From: Cristatella mucedo
Taxonomy: Eukaryota > Bryozoa > Phylactolaemata > Cristatellidae
Direction: 5' to 3'
Assembly: GCA_009760855.2 (NCBI GenBank)
Contig: WPIO01000504.1
Coordinates: forward strand, 1 to 34,730
Length of the DNA: 34,730 nucleotides
The position numbers were made by a program, and so were the translations under genes. The notes beneath the pieces were generated by a model that worked only from the letters and a program-made list of their open reading frames with translations, was not told where the DNA came from and did not search any database. Below, piece by piece: positions 1-10,752 of this stretch (positions within the stretch are counted from its first letter, which is position 1; each line of letters begins with the position of its first letter).

Positions 1-2740
1 ATAACGAGCAGTATCGAAGTTGTCTTTATATTCCGGGCGGACGATCTGCTGCAAACTTAAGCGCGAAATGAGTTATTTCCAGTGCGTTTGCCTAAACCCA
101 AGGAGCACTCACTTCTGGGCTTTAAGCTACTGCACGGTTTTAGACACGGGTTGATTTTAAAAGTATCTAGAATATTGATATTGCGGCAATCTGCTGCGAT
201 TCTCATGCAAAGTCGGTTATTCCAAGTGTGAATGGCTTAATGCAAGGCGCCCTACTCTTGCAGCAAAGTTATCACACGCTATAACGAGCAGTATCGAAGT
301 GTCTTTTATATTCTGCAATCTGCTGCAAAACTTAGGGCGAAAATGAGTTTATTTGAAGTCGCGTTTGCCTAAAACCAAAAGAAGCGGCCCCTCTGCTTCA
401 AGCTTACCGAACGGGGTCCGACGGGTTGATTTTAAAAGAATGTAGGATATTATGCAATCTGCTTGCGATCATATGCAAAGTTAGGGTTATTTTAAGTGTG
501 AATGGCCTAATGCAAGGCGCCGCAATCTGCAAAGCAGCAAATTATCACACCCTATAACGAGGGCAGTATCGAAGTGTCGTTATATTCCTGCAATCTGCCC
601 GCAAACTCAAGCGAAAATGAGTTTATTTTCAGTGCGATTGCCTAAAACAAGGCCCTGCACTGCTCTCCGAGCGACTGCCATGACTTGACGGTTTGATTTA
701 CAGTATGCTAGATATTGTGCGATCTGCTGTGACAGTCCTGCAAAAGTATGTTGTTATTCATGTGACCTCTGTGAATTACCTAATGCTAGGGCGCCAGAAC
801 TCTGCAGCAAGTCATCACACCATATAACGGTAGTAGTATCAAGGTGTCGTTTATATTTTCATAGATCTGCTGCAAAAACTCAAGCGAAATGTTGGCGTTT
901 TTTTCAAGTGCGATTGCCTGGAAAGCAAGGCGCCATTGGCACTATGCTGGCGAAGCTACTGCACGCTGCGGGTGGATTTTTAAAGTATCTGGGATAATTG
1001 TTTGATTCTGCATGGCAAATTGTAAGGTTTTAGTCAAGTGTGGAATGGCCCTAATGCTTAGTCCGCCACACTCGGCCAGCAAGTTATCACCAATATACCA
1101 TGATCAGGATCGAGGTGGCTTGTACAGTCCAGCGAGCTGGCCGCAATCTCTAGCGAAATGAGTTTTATTCAAGTTGCGCTTGCCTGAAGCAAGGCGGCGG
1201 CATTATTCTGGGCAAACTACTGCAATACCCTGGTTGGGGTGGTTGGTGGGGGTCGATTTTTTTAAAGTATCTAGATATTGTGCGATCTGCTGTAAGAACT
1301 AATGCAAAAATACCGGTCTATTCCAAGTCTGATGGCTTACATGCCAGGTTCAGCACGTCTGGCGCAAGTGGCTCACACTACGATAGAACAAGATAAGTAT
1401 CGAGGTGTCTTATATTTTCGGCAATCTGCTGGCCAACTTCAACGAAATGAGTTTTTTTCTTCAAGTGCGATTGCCTAAAGCAAGCAGCGGCAAACTCCTG
1501 CACTAAGCTACACGCTCGGTTAGACCGTTTGATTAAAAGTATCTAGATATTTGTGCCAATCTGGCGCGATCTCATGCCAAGTAGGTTATTCAAAAAGTGT
1601 GAATGGGCTTTAATGTCAGAGGCACCCCAACTGCTGCAGCAAGTTTATCACACGCTAAAACGCAGCAGTAAGGAGGAGGGTGTCTTTTAAATTCCGCGAT
1701 CCTGGCTGCCAAACTCAAGCGAAAGAAGTTATTCGAGTGCTTTGCCGTAAGCAAGGATCTGCATGATGGCTGCAAACTACTGCACGGCTTTCAGGCGGTA
1801 TGATTTTAAAGTATTTAGATATTGTGCGATCTGCTGTGAACTCTGGTCGGCAAAATAAGCTTGATCAAGTTTGAATGACCTAATGCAAAGGCGCTTGCAA
1901 TCTGCAGCAAGTTATCACATGCTATAACGAGCAAAGTATCGAAGTGTCTTATATTCTGCCTATTCTGCCCGCAAACTCAAGCGAAAATGAGTTATTCAAG
2001 TGCGATTGCCTAAAACAAGGCCTGCACTGCTGCTCGAGCGAATGACAGACTCGGCGGGTTGGCTTAAAGTATCTACACTATATTACGATTCTGCCCCTGT
2101 GAAGTCCTAAAAGTACGTTATTCCAAGTTGTGAAAATGGCTTAATGCAAGGCGCCCCACTCTGCACGCAAGTTATCCACACGCTAAAACGAGCAGATATC
2201 GAGGTGTCTTTTTTATTTTCAGCGATCTGCTGCAAAACTCAAGCGAAATGAGTTATTCAAGTGCGATTGGCCTGAAGCAAGGCGCTGCAATTATGCTGCA
2301 AACTACTGGCACACAACTGGCGAGTTGAATTAAAGGTTCTAGATATTGTGCGATCTGCTGTACATTTAATGCAAATCAGGCCTATTCAGAAGTGTGAATG
2401 GCCTAATGCAAGGATCAGCACTCTGCAGCAGTTATCACACAATATAACGAGTCGTACTGAGTTGTCTTAATATTCAGCGATCTGCTGCGAACTCAAGCGA
2501 AAATGGATTATTCAAGTGCAAATTGCCTAAGGGCAAGGAGCTGCACTCCTGATGCAAGCTGCTTCACGCACTGACAGGTTGATTTTTAAAAGTATCTAGA
2601 TATTGTGTGATCTGCCGCGATCTCATGCAAAATAGGTTATTAACATTTTAATGACCAATGCTAGGCGACACACTTGGCAGCAAGTTTATCACAACGCTAT
2701 AATGAAAAAGTTTAGCAAGGGTGGTTTTTATATTCCGCGA
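1..2740 (+). repeat. Insertion-rich, probably unpolished left end of the array
   Basis: Satellite sequence, but every monomer is disrupted by scattered single-base and short insertions, many in homopolymers, for example the G-rich run and T7 run at about 1225-1261. It is not an independent old copy: bases 1-839 follow the particular variants of 21235-21991 step by step, including the rare GAATGTAG and CATATGCAAAG forms near 440-480, while being about 11% longer (838 versus 756 bp). Later parts track variants found at 12260-12880 and 8450-8570. Near 900-970 the match jumps over about two monomers. The insertion bias resembles raw single-molecule long reads left uncorrected at a contig end. Open frames and landmark spacings in this stretch should not be trusted. 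Confidence 0.85.
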
Positions 2741-4080
2741 TCTGCTGCAAACTTAAGCGAAATGAGTTATTCAAGTGCGATTGCCTTAAATAAGGCCAGC
2801 ACTCTGCTCCGGGCTACTGCATGCCTTGACGGGTTGATTTAAAGTATCTAGATATTGTGCGATCTGCTGTGAACTCTTGGAAGATAAGCTATTCAAATGT
2901 AAATGGCCTAATGCTAGGAGCCGCACTCTGCAGCAAGTTATCACACGATGTAACGAGCAGTATCGGGGTGTCTTTATATCCAGCGATCTGCAGCAAACAT
3001 AACCGAAATGTGGTATTCATGTGCGATTGCCTAAAGCAAGGAGCTTCACTCTGCTGCAAACTACTGCAACCTCTGGCGGGTTGATTTAAAGAATCTAGAA
3101 ATTGTGCGATCTGCTGTGAACTCATGCAAGATAAGCTATTCCAGTGTGAATGGCTTATTGCAAGGCGCCTCACTCTGTAGCAAGTTGTCACACGCTATAA
3201 CGAGCGGTATCGAGGTGTCTTCATCTTCTGCGATCTGCTGCAAACTCAAGCGAAATGAGTTATTCAAGTGCGATTGCCTGAAGCAAGGTGCTGCATTATG
3301 CTGCAAACTACTGCAGACACCGGTGGGTCGATTTAAAGTATCTAGATATTGTGTGATCGCATGCAAAGTAGGTTACTCAAGTGTGAATGGCCTAATGCTA
3401 GGTGCCGCACTCTGCAGCAAGCAATCGCTCGCTATAACTAGCAGTATCGAGGTGTCTTTATATTCAGCGATCTGCCTGCAAACTCTCAGCAAAATAAGTG
3501 TTATTCAAGTGCGATATTGCCTTAAGCAAGGGCCCTGCACTCGGTTCCGAGGGGGTCGCTACAGCATGCTTAGACCGGTTGATTTTAAGTATCTAGATAT
3601 TGTGCGATCTGCTGTGAACGCATGCAACAATAAGCTATTCAAGTGTGAATGGCCTTATGCTAGGCCCAGAAATCTGCAGCAAGTTATCACGCGCTGAAAC
3701 GAGCATTATGGAAGTGTCTTTATATTCTGTGATCTGCCCGCAAACTCAAGCGAAATGAATTTTTCCAGTGCGATTGCCTAAAACAAGGCCTGCACTGCTC
3801 TCCGAGCGACTGCTTGACTTGACGGGTTGATTTAAAATATCTAGATATTGTGCGATCTGCTGTGAAGTCCTGCAAAGTAGGTTATTCACGAGTGAACTAC
3901 CTAATGCTAGGTGCTGCACTCTGCAGCAAGTCATCACACGATATAACGAGTAGTATCGAGGTGACTTAATATTCAGCGATCTGCTGCGAACTCAACGAAA
4001 TGACTTATTCAAGTGCAATTGCATAAAGCAAGGAGCTGCACTTTGCTGTTAGCTACTGCACGCTCTGGAGGGTTGATTTT
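2741..4080 (+). repeat. Mosaic satellite monomers between noisy end and 4.47-kb HOR
   Basis: About five and a half monomers. The one starting near 2857 carries the rare GTGAACTCTTGGAAGATAAGC variant, also seen near 14270, 17465, 24065, 26045 and 29450. The part from about 3.2 to 3.96 kb matches 31.3-31.99 kb, including the ATTATGGAAGTGTC and GAATTTTTCC variants. Bases ~3470-3680 contain extra insertions relative to that match, for example the G-rich run near 3560, so this patch also looks poorly corrected. No gene is visible. Confidence 0.75.
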
Positions 4081-5432
4081 AAGTAACTAGATATTGTGCG
4101 ATCTGCTGTGAACTCATGCAAGATAAGCTATTCAAGTGTGAATGGCCTAATGCTAGGCGCCACAATCTGCAGCAAGTTATCACACGTTATAACGAGCAGT
4201 ATCGGGGTGTCTTTATATCCAGCGATCCGCAGCAAACTTTACCGAAATGTGGTATTCATGTGCGATTGCCTAAAGCAAGGAGCTGCACTCTGCTGCAAAC
4301 TACTCACGCTCTGGCGGGTTGATTTAAAGAATCTAGAAACTGTGCAATCTGCTGTGAACTCATGCAAGATAAGCTATTCAAGTGTGAAGGGCTTAATGCA
4401 ATGCGCCTCACTCTGTAGCAATTTGTCACACGCTATAACGAGCAGTATCGAGGTGTCTTCATATTCTGCGATCTGCTGCAAACACAAGCGAAATAAGTTA
4501 TTCAAGTGCGATTGCCTAAAGCAAGGCCTGCACTCTGCTCCGAGCTACAGCATGCTTAGACCGGTTGATTTTAAAAATCTAGATATTGTGCGATCTGCTG
4601 TGAACTCATGCAAAATAAGCTATTCAAGTGTGAATGGCCTAATTTAAGGCGCTGCAATCTGCAGCAAGTTATCACACGCTATAACGAGCAGTATCGAAGT
4701 GTCTTTATATTCTGCCATCTGCCCGCAAACTCAAGCGAAATGTGTTATTCCAGTGCGATTGCCTAAAACAAGGCCTGCACTGCTCTCCGAGCGAATGCAT
4801 GACTTGACGGGTTGATTTAAAGTATCTAGATATTGTGCGATCTGCTGTGAAGTCCTGCAAAGTAGGTTATTTCACGAGTGGAACTACCGAATGCTAGGCG
4901 CCGCACTCTGCAGCAAGTCATCACACAATATAACGAGTAGTATCGAGGTGTCTTTATATTCAGCGATCTGCTGCAAACTCAAGCGAAACGCACAATAATT
5001 ATTCGAGTGCTTTTGCCGGAAGCAAGGAACTGCATTATGCTGCAAACAACTGCACGCTCAGGGGTATGATTTCAAGTATCTAGATATTGTGGCAATCTGC
5101 GTCTGTGGAAGTCCTGCAAAGTAGGTTGTTCACGAGAGAACTACCTAATGCTAGGCGCTGTAATCTGCAGCAAGTCATCACACGATATAACGAGTAGTAT
5201 CGAGGTGACTTAATATTCAGCGATCTTCTGCGAACTCAAGCGAAATGAGTTATTCCAGTGCGATTGCCTAAAGCAAGGCCTGCTCTCCTCTCAGAGCGAC
5301 TGCATGACTTGACGGGTTTGATTTAAAGTATCTAGATATTGTGTGATCTGGCTGCGATCTCATGCAAAGTAGGTTAGTTAAGTGTAAATGGCGTAATGCT
5401 TGGAGCCGCACTCTGCAGCAAGTTATCACACG

Positions 5433-5433
5433 N
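5433..5433. other. Single N replacing about 65 bp
   Basis: The text reads ATCACACG, then N, then TTATTTATGTGCG. The homologous place in copy 2 of the higher-order repeat has CACACG at 9867-9872 and TTATTTATGTGCG from 9938, with 65 bases between them. The N therefore stands for a collapsed or unresolved stretch, not for one ambiguous base. The half-monomer here is artificially short. Confidence 0.88.
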
Positions 5434-5756
5434 TTATTTATGTGCGATTGCCGAAAGCAAAGCCTGCACTCCTCTCCGAGCGACTGCATAACTTGACGGG
5501 TTGATTTAAAGTATCTAGATATTGTGCAATCTGCTGCGATCTCATGCAAAGTAGGTTAGTTAAGTGTGAATGGCCTAATGCTAGGCACCGCACTCTGCAG
5601 CAAGCTATCGCTCACTATAACGAGCAGTATCGAGGTGTCTTTATATTCAGCAATCTGATGCAAACTCAAGCGAAATGAGTTATTCAAGTGCGATTGCCTG
5701 AAGCAAGGCGCTGCATTATGCTGCAAACTACTGCACACACTGGTGGGGTTGATTTT

Positions 5757-5880
5757 AATAGTGCACGTTCGGTCATAACACGATATAACAAAGTATTATC
5801 GAGATGTCCTAATATTCAGCGATCTGCTGCTGAACTCAAGCGAAATCAGTTATTCAAGTGATTCAAGTGTGAATGGCTTA
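5757..5880 (+). repeat. Two truncated half-units in HOR copy 1
   Basis: Near 5757-5772 the sequence passes from GGTTGATTTTAATAG into GTCATAACACGATATAAC. Compared with 10250-10400 this loses about 79 bp of an A half. At 5860 a B half ending TTATTCAAGTG continues with ATTCAAGTGTGAATGG, which belongs to an A half, losing about 113 bp relative to 10430-10556. The second break uses the ATTCAAGTG identity shared by the two halves. The junction at 5757 also contains bases (CACGTTCG) not matched in the partner, so assembly error cannot be excluded. Confidence 0.7.
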
Positions 5881-8550
5881 ATGCAAGGATCAGCACTCTG
5901 CAGCAAGTCATTAGACGATATAACAAGTAGTAACAAGGTGTCCTAATATTCAGCGATCTGCTATCGCTGCGAACTCAAGCGAAATAAGTTATTCAAATTC
6001 TATTGCCTAAAGCAAGGCCTGCACTCTGCTCTGAGCTGCAGCATGCTTAGACCGGTTGATTTTTAAGTATCCAGATATTGTGCGATCAGCTGTGAAACTC
6101 ATGCAAAATAAGCTATATTCAAGGGGGAATGGCCTTAAAGCAAGGCGCCGCAATCTGCCCAAAGCAAATTATTACACGCTATAACGAGCAGTATGGAAGT
6201 GCCTTTATACTCTGCTATCTGCCCGCAATCACAAGCGAAATGAGTTATTCCAGTGCGATTGCTTAAAACAAGGCCTGCACTGCTCTCCGAGCGACTGCAC
6301 GCTCTGGCAGGTTGATTTAAAGTATCTAGATATTGTGCGATCTGCTGTGAAGTCCCACAAAATAGGTTATTCACGAGTGAACTACCTAATGCTAGGAGCC
6401 GCACTCTGCAGCAAGTCATCACACGATATAACGAGTAGAATCGAGGTGACTTAATATTCAGCGATCTGCTGCGAACTCAAGCGAAATGAGTTATTCTAGT
6501 GCGATTGCCTAAAGCAAGGAGCTGCACTCTGATGCAAGCTGCTGCACTCACTGACTGGTTGATTTAAAGTATCCAAATATTGTGTGATCTGCTGCGATCT
6601 CATGCAAAGTAGGTTAGTTAAGTGTGAATGGCTTAATCCAAGGATCAGCACTCTGCAGCAAGTCATCACACGATATAACGAGTAGTATCGAGGTGTCTTA
6701 ATATTCAGCGATCTGCTGCAAACACAAGCGAAATGAGTTATTCAAGTGCGTTTGCCTAAACCAAGGAGCTGCACTCTGCTTTAAGCTACCGCACGGTTAG
6801 ACGGGTTGATTTAAAAGTATCTAGATATTGTGCGATCTGCTGTGAACTCATGTTAAATAAGCTATTCAAGTGTGAATGGCCTAATGCAAGGCGCAGCAAT
6901 CTGCAGCAAGTTATCACACGCTATAACGAGCAGTATCGAAGTGTCTTTATATTCTGCAATCTGCCTGCAAACTCAAGCGAAATGAGTTTTTCCAGTGTGA
7001 TTGCCTAAAACAAGGCCTGCACTGCTCTCCGAGCGACTGCATGACTTGACCGGTTGATTTAAAGTATCTAGATATTGAGCGATCTGCTATGAAGTCCTGC
7101 AAAGTAGGTTATTCATGAGTGAACTACCTAATGCTAGGCGCCGCACTCTGCAGCAAGTCATCACACAATATAACGAGTAGTATCAAGGTGTCTTTATTTC
7201 ATAGATCTGCTGCAAACTCAAGCGAAATGAGTTATTCAATTGCGATTGCCTGAAGCAAGGCGCTGCATTATGCAGCAAACTACTGCACACACTGGCGAGT
7301 TGAATTAAAGGTTCGAGATATTGTGCGATCTGCTGTCGATTAATGCAAAATAGGTTATTAAAATTTTTTAATGGACTAATGCTAGGCGACGCACTCTGCA
7401 GCAAGTTATCACACGCTATAACGAGTAGTAGCAAGGTGTCTTTATATTCCGCGATCTGCTGCAAACCTAGGCAAAGTGAGTTATTTAAGTGCGATTGCCT
7501 TAAGTAACGCCAGCACTCTGCTCCGGGCTACTGCATGCCTTGACGGGTTGATTTTAAATATCTAGATATTGTGCGATCTGCTGTGAACTCATGCAAAATA
7601 AGCTATTCAAGTGTGAATGGGCCTAATGCAAGGCGCTGCAATCTGCAGCAAGTTATCACACGCTATAACGAGCAGTATCGAAGTGTCTTTATATTCTGCC
7701 ATCTGCTCGCAAACTCAAGCGAAACGAGTTATTCAAGTTCGCTTGCCTGAAGCAAGGCGCTGCATTATGCTGCGAACTACTGCACACAATGCGGGTTGAT
7801 TTAAAGTATCTAGATATTGTGTGATCTCATGCAAAGTAGGTTAGTCAAGTGTGAATGGCCAATGCTTGGCGCCACACTCTGCAGCAAGTTATCACACAAT
7901 ATACGAGCAGGATCGAGGTGTCTTTACATTCAGCGATCTGCTGCAGACTCTAGCGAAATGAGTTATTCAAGTGCGATTGCCTGAAGCAAGGCGCTGCATT
8001 ATTCTGCAAACTACTGCATACACTGGTGGGTCGATTTAAAGTATCTAGATATTGTGCGATCTGCTGTAGACTAATGCAAAATAAGCTATTCAAGTCTGAA
8101 TGGCTTAATGCAAGGTTCAGCACTCTGCAGCAAGTCATCACACGATATAACAAGTAGTATCGAGGTGTCTTAATATTCAGCAATCTGCTGCCAACTCAAG
8201 CGAAATGAGTTATTCAAGTGCGATTGCCTAAAGCAAGCAGCGGCACTCTGCTTTAAGCTACCGCACGGTTAGACAGGTTGATTTAAAAGTATCTAGATAT
8301 TGTGCAATCTGCTGCGATCTCATGCAAAGTAGGTTATTCAAATGTAAATGGCCTAATGCTAGGAGCCTCACTCTGCAGCAAGTTGTCACACGCTAAAACG
8401 AGCAGTATCGAGGTGTCTTTAAATTCCGCGATCTGCTGCAAACTCAAGCGAAATAAGTTATTCGAGTGCTTTTGCCGGAAGCAAGGAGCTGCATTATGCT
8501 GCAAACTACTGCACGCTCAGGCGGTATGATTTAAAGTATTTAGATATTGT

Positions 8551-8674
8551 GCGATCTGCTGTGAACTCATGCAAAATAAGCTATTCAAGTGTGAATGGCC
8601 TAATGCTAGGCGCAGCAATCTACAGCAAGTTATCACACGATGTAACGAGCAGTATCGGGGTGTCTTTATATCCA
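8551..8674 (+). repeat. Half-unit A of the monomer (124 bp)
   Basis: The first half of the reference monomer. In order it carries GCGATCTGCTG at its start, CTATTCAAGTGTGAATGGCC about 30 bp in, a GCAATCT/GCACTCT box followed by the CAGCAAGTTATCACAC region, then TAACGAGCAGTATCG and a T-rich end (GTGTCTTTATAT). These blocks line up in the same order with half-unit B, so A and B look like diverged copies of one ~123-bp ancestor. The alignment was made by eye. Confidence 0.85.
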
Positions 8675-8797
8675 GCGATCTGCAGCAAACCTAACCGAAA
8701 TGTGGTATTCATGTGCGATTGCCTAAAGCAAGGAGCTGCACTCTGCTGCAAACTACTGCAACCTCTGGCGGGTTGATTTAAAGAATCTAGAAATTGT
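8675..8797 (+). repeat. Half-unit B of the monomer (123 bp)
   Basis: The second half of the reference monomer. It repeats the plan of A: GCGATCTGC at the start, then an AAATG(A/T)G block with TTATTCAAGTGCGATTGCC in the consensus form (this copy has GTATTCATGTGCGATTGCC), then GCACTCTGCTGCAAACTACT, then GGGTTGATTTAAAG and the close of the monomer. In most monomers the close contains the palindrome TATCTAGATA; in this one it is changed to AATCTAGAAA. A more consensus-like B half lies at 22744-22866, also 123 bp. Confidence 0.85.
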
Positions 8798-10727
8798 GCG
8801 ATCTGCTGTGAACTCATGCAAGATAAGCTATTCCAGTGTGAATGACTTATTGCAAGGCGCCTCACTCTGTAGCAAGTTGTCACACGATATAACGAGCGGT
8901 ATCGAGGTGTCTTCATCTTCTGCGATCTGCTGCAAACACAAGCGAAATAAGTTATTCAAGTGCGATTGCCTAAAGCAAGGCCTGCACTCTGCTCCGAGCT
9001 ACAGCATGCTTAGACCGGTTGATTTTAAAAATCTAGATATTGTGCGATCTGCTGTGAACTCATGCAAAATAAGCTATTCAAGTGTGAATGGCCTAATTTA
9101 AGGCGCTGCAATCTGCAGCAAGTTATCACACGCTATAACGAGCAGTATCGAAGTGTCTTTATATTCTGCCATCTGCCCGCAAAACTCAAGCGAAATGTGT
9201 TATTCCAGTGCGATGCCTAAAACAAGGCCTGCACTGCTCTCCGAGCGAATGCATGACTTGACGGGTTGATTTAAAGTATCTAGATATAGTGCGATCTGCT
9301 GTGAAGTCCTGCAAAGTAGGTTATTCACGAGTGAACTACCGAATGCTAGGCGCCGCACTCTGCAGCAAGTCATCACACAATATAACGAGTAGTATCGAGG
9401 TGTCTTTATATTCAGCGATCTGCTGCAAACTCAAGCGAAATAAGTTATTCGAGTGCTTTTGCCGGAAGCAAGGAACTGCATTATGCTGCAAACAACTGCA
9501 CGCTCAGGCGGTATGATTTCAAGTATCTAGATATTGTGCAATCTGCTGTGAAGTCCTGCAAAGTAGGTTGTTCACGAGAGAACTACCTAATGCTAGGCGC
9601 TGTAATCTGCAGCAAGTCATCACACGATATAACGAGTAGTATCGAGGTGACTTAATATTCAGCGATCTTCTGCGAACTCAAGCGAAATGAGTTATTCCAG
9701 TGCGATTGCCTAAAGCAAGGCCTGCTCTCCTCTCAGAGCGACTGCATGACTTGACGGGTTGATTTAAAGTATCTAGATATTGTGTGATCTGCTGCGATCT
9801 CATGCAAAGTAGGTTATTCAAGTGTGAATGGCTTAATGGAAGGCGCCCCACTCTGCAGCAAGTTATCACACGCTATAACGAGCAGTATTGAGGTGACTTT
9901 ATTTTCAGCGATCTGCTGCAAACTCAACCGAAATGAGTTATTTATGTGCGATTGCCGAAAGCAAAGCCTGCACTCCTCTCCGAGCGACTGCATAACTTGA
10001 CGGGTTGATTTAAAGTATCTAGATATTGTGCAATCTGCTGCGATCTCATGCAAAGTAGGTTAGTTAAGTGTGAATGGCCTAATGCTAGGCACCGCACTCT
10101 GCAGCAAGCTATCGCTCACTATAACGAGCAGTATCGAGGTGTCTTTATATTCAGCAATCTGATGCAAACTCAAGCGAAATGAGTTATTCAAGTGCGATTG
10201 CCTGAAGCAAGGCGCTGCATTATGCTGCAAACTACTGCACACACTGGTGGGTTGATTTAAAGTATCTAGATAATGTGCGATCTGCTGTAGACTGATGCAA
10301 AATAAGCTATTCAAGTGTGAATGGCTTAATGCAAGGATCAGCACTCTGCAGCACGTCATAACACGATATAACAAGTATTATCGAGATGTCCTAATATTCA
10401 GCGATCTGCTGCGAACTCAAGCGAAATCAGTTATTCAAGTGCACTTGCCTGAAGCAAGGCCCTGCATTATGCTGCAAACTACTGCACACACTGGTGGGTT
10501 GATTTTAATTATCTAGATATTGTGCGATCTCTTGTAGACTAATGCAAAATCACCTATTCAAGTGTGAATGGCTTAATGCAAGGATCAGCACTCTGCAGAG
10601 AGTCATTAGACGATATAACAAGTAGTATCAAGGTGTCCTAATATTCAGCGATCTGCTGCGAACTCAAGCGAAATAAGTTATTCAAATTCTATTGCCTAAA
10701 GCAAGGCCTGCACTCTGCTCTGAGCTG

Positions 10728-10752
10728 CAGCATGCTTAGACTAAAACAAGGC
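10728..10752 (+). repeat. ~202-bp deletion junction in HOR copy 2
   Basis: GCAGCATGCTTAGA is followed directly by CTAAAACAAGGCCTGC. The partner at 20.6-20.8 kb keeps 202 more bases here (the offset changes from 9,881 to 10,083), and copy 1 keeps the same stretch at about 6050-6262. The result is a nearly monomer-sized loss that leaves a shortened hybrid unit. This region is otherwise clean, so it is more likely real than the breaks near 5.4-5.9 kb. Confidence 0.75.

Larger units (their letters stand above)
4081..8534 (+). repeat. 4.47-kb higher-order repeat, copy 1 (damaged)
   Basis: This block corresponds to the next 4.47 kb in order: 4801 matches 9255, 5231 matches 9673, 5434 matches 9938, and 7081 matches 11557. 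Eighteen monomers make one period. This copy is the least intact. It has an N at 5433, a ~79-bp loss near 5757-5772, a ~113-bp loss at 5860, and scattered indels from about 5085 to 6170. From about 6970 it matches the following copy very closely at a steady offset of 4,476 bp. No coding or RNA feature is visible. Confidence 0.78.
8551..8797 (+). repeat. Reference satellite monomer (247 bp)
   Basis: This is a clean full-length example from the well-assembled part of the array. It opens with GCGATCTGCTGTGAACTCAT and the next monomer opens with the same motif at 8798, giving exactly 247 bp. It consists of half-unit A (124 bp) followed by half-unit B (123 bp). A near-identical copy lies 4,476 bp downstream, starting at 13027. 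Common variant positions across the array are the GCGATCTGCTGTGAACTCATGC stretch near the start (also GCGATCTGCTGCGATCTC), the CTAATGCAAGG/CTAATGCTAGG site, and GAGGTGTC/GAAGTGTC. The choice of start phase is arbitrary, as in any tandem repeat. Confidence 0.93.

Noticed and set aside
475-495. Telomere-like TTAGGGTTA
   Set aside because: It occurs once in the noisy left end; the clean partner near 21665 reads GTAGGTTAT, so it is an insertion artefact.
1-2740. Ancient decayed satellite at the left edge
   Set aside because: The errors are mainly insertions on top of exact modern variants from 21.2-22.0 kb, which fits raw-read noise better than age.
5640-5690. Hammerhead ribozyme, as found in some satellites (CTGATG followed by GCGAAA)
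   Set aside because: The consensus reads CTGCTGC rather than CTGATGA, the stem between the core boxes cannot pair, and even the CTGATGC variants lack the next core base.
7305-7330. tRNA-derived origin (TGGCCTAATGC as A box, GGTTCGAGAT as B box)
   Set aside because: Both boxes are poor matches, the B-box-like form exists in only a few monomers, and no cloverleaf can be drawn.
8650-8675. Replication-origin-like T-rich motif (CTTTATATTC)
   Set aside because: It is only a partial match to the yeast ARS core and is repeated in every monomer; there is no other origin evidence.
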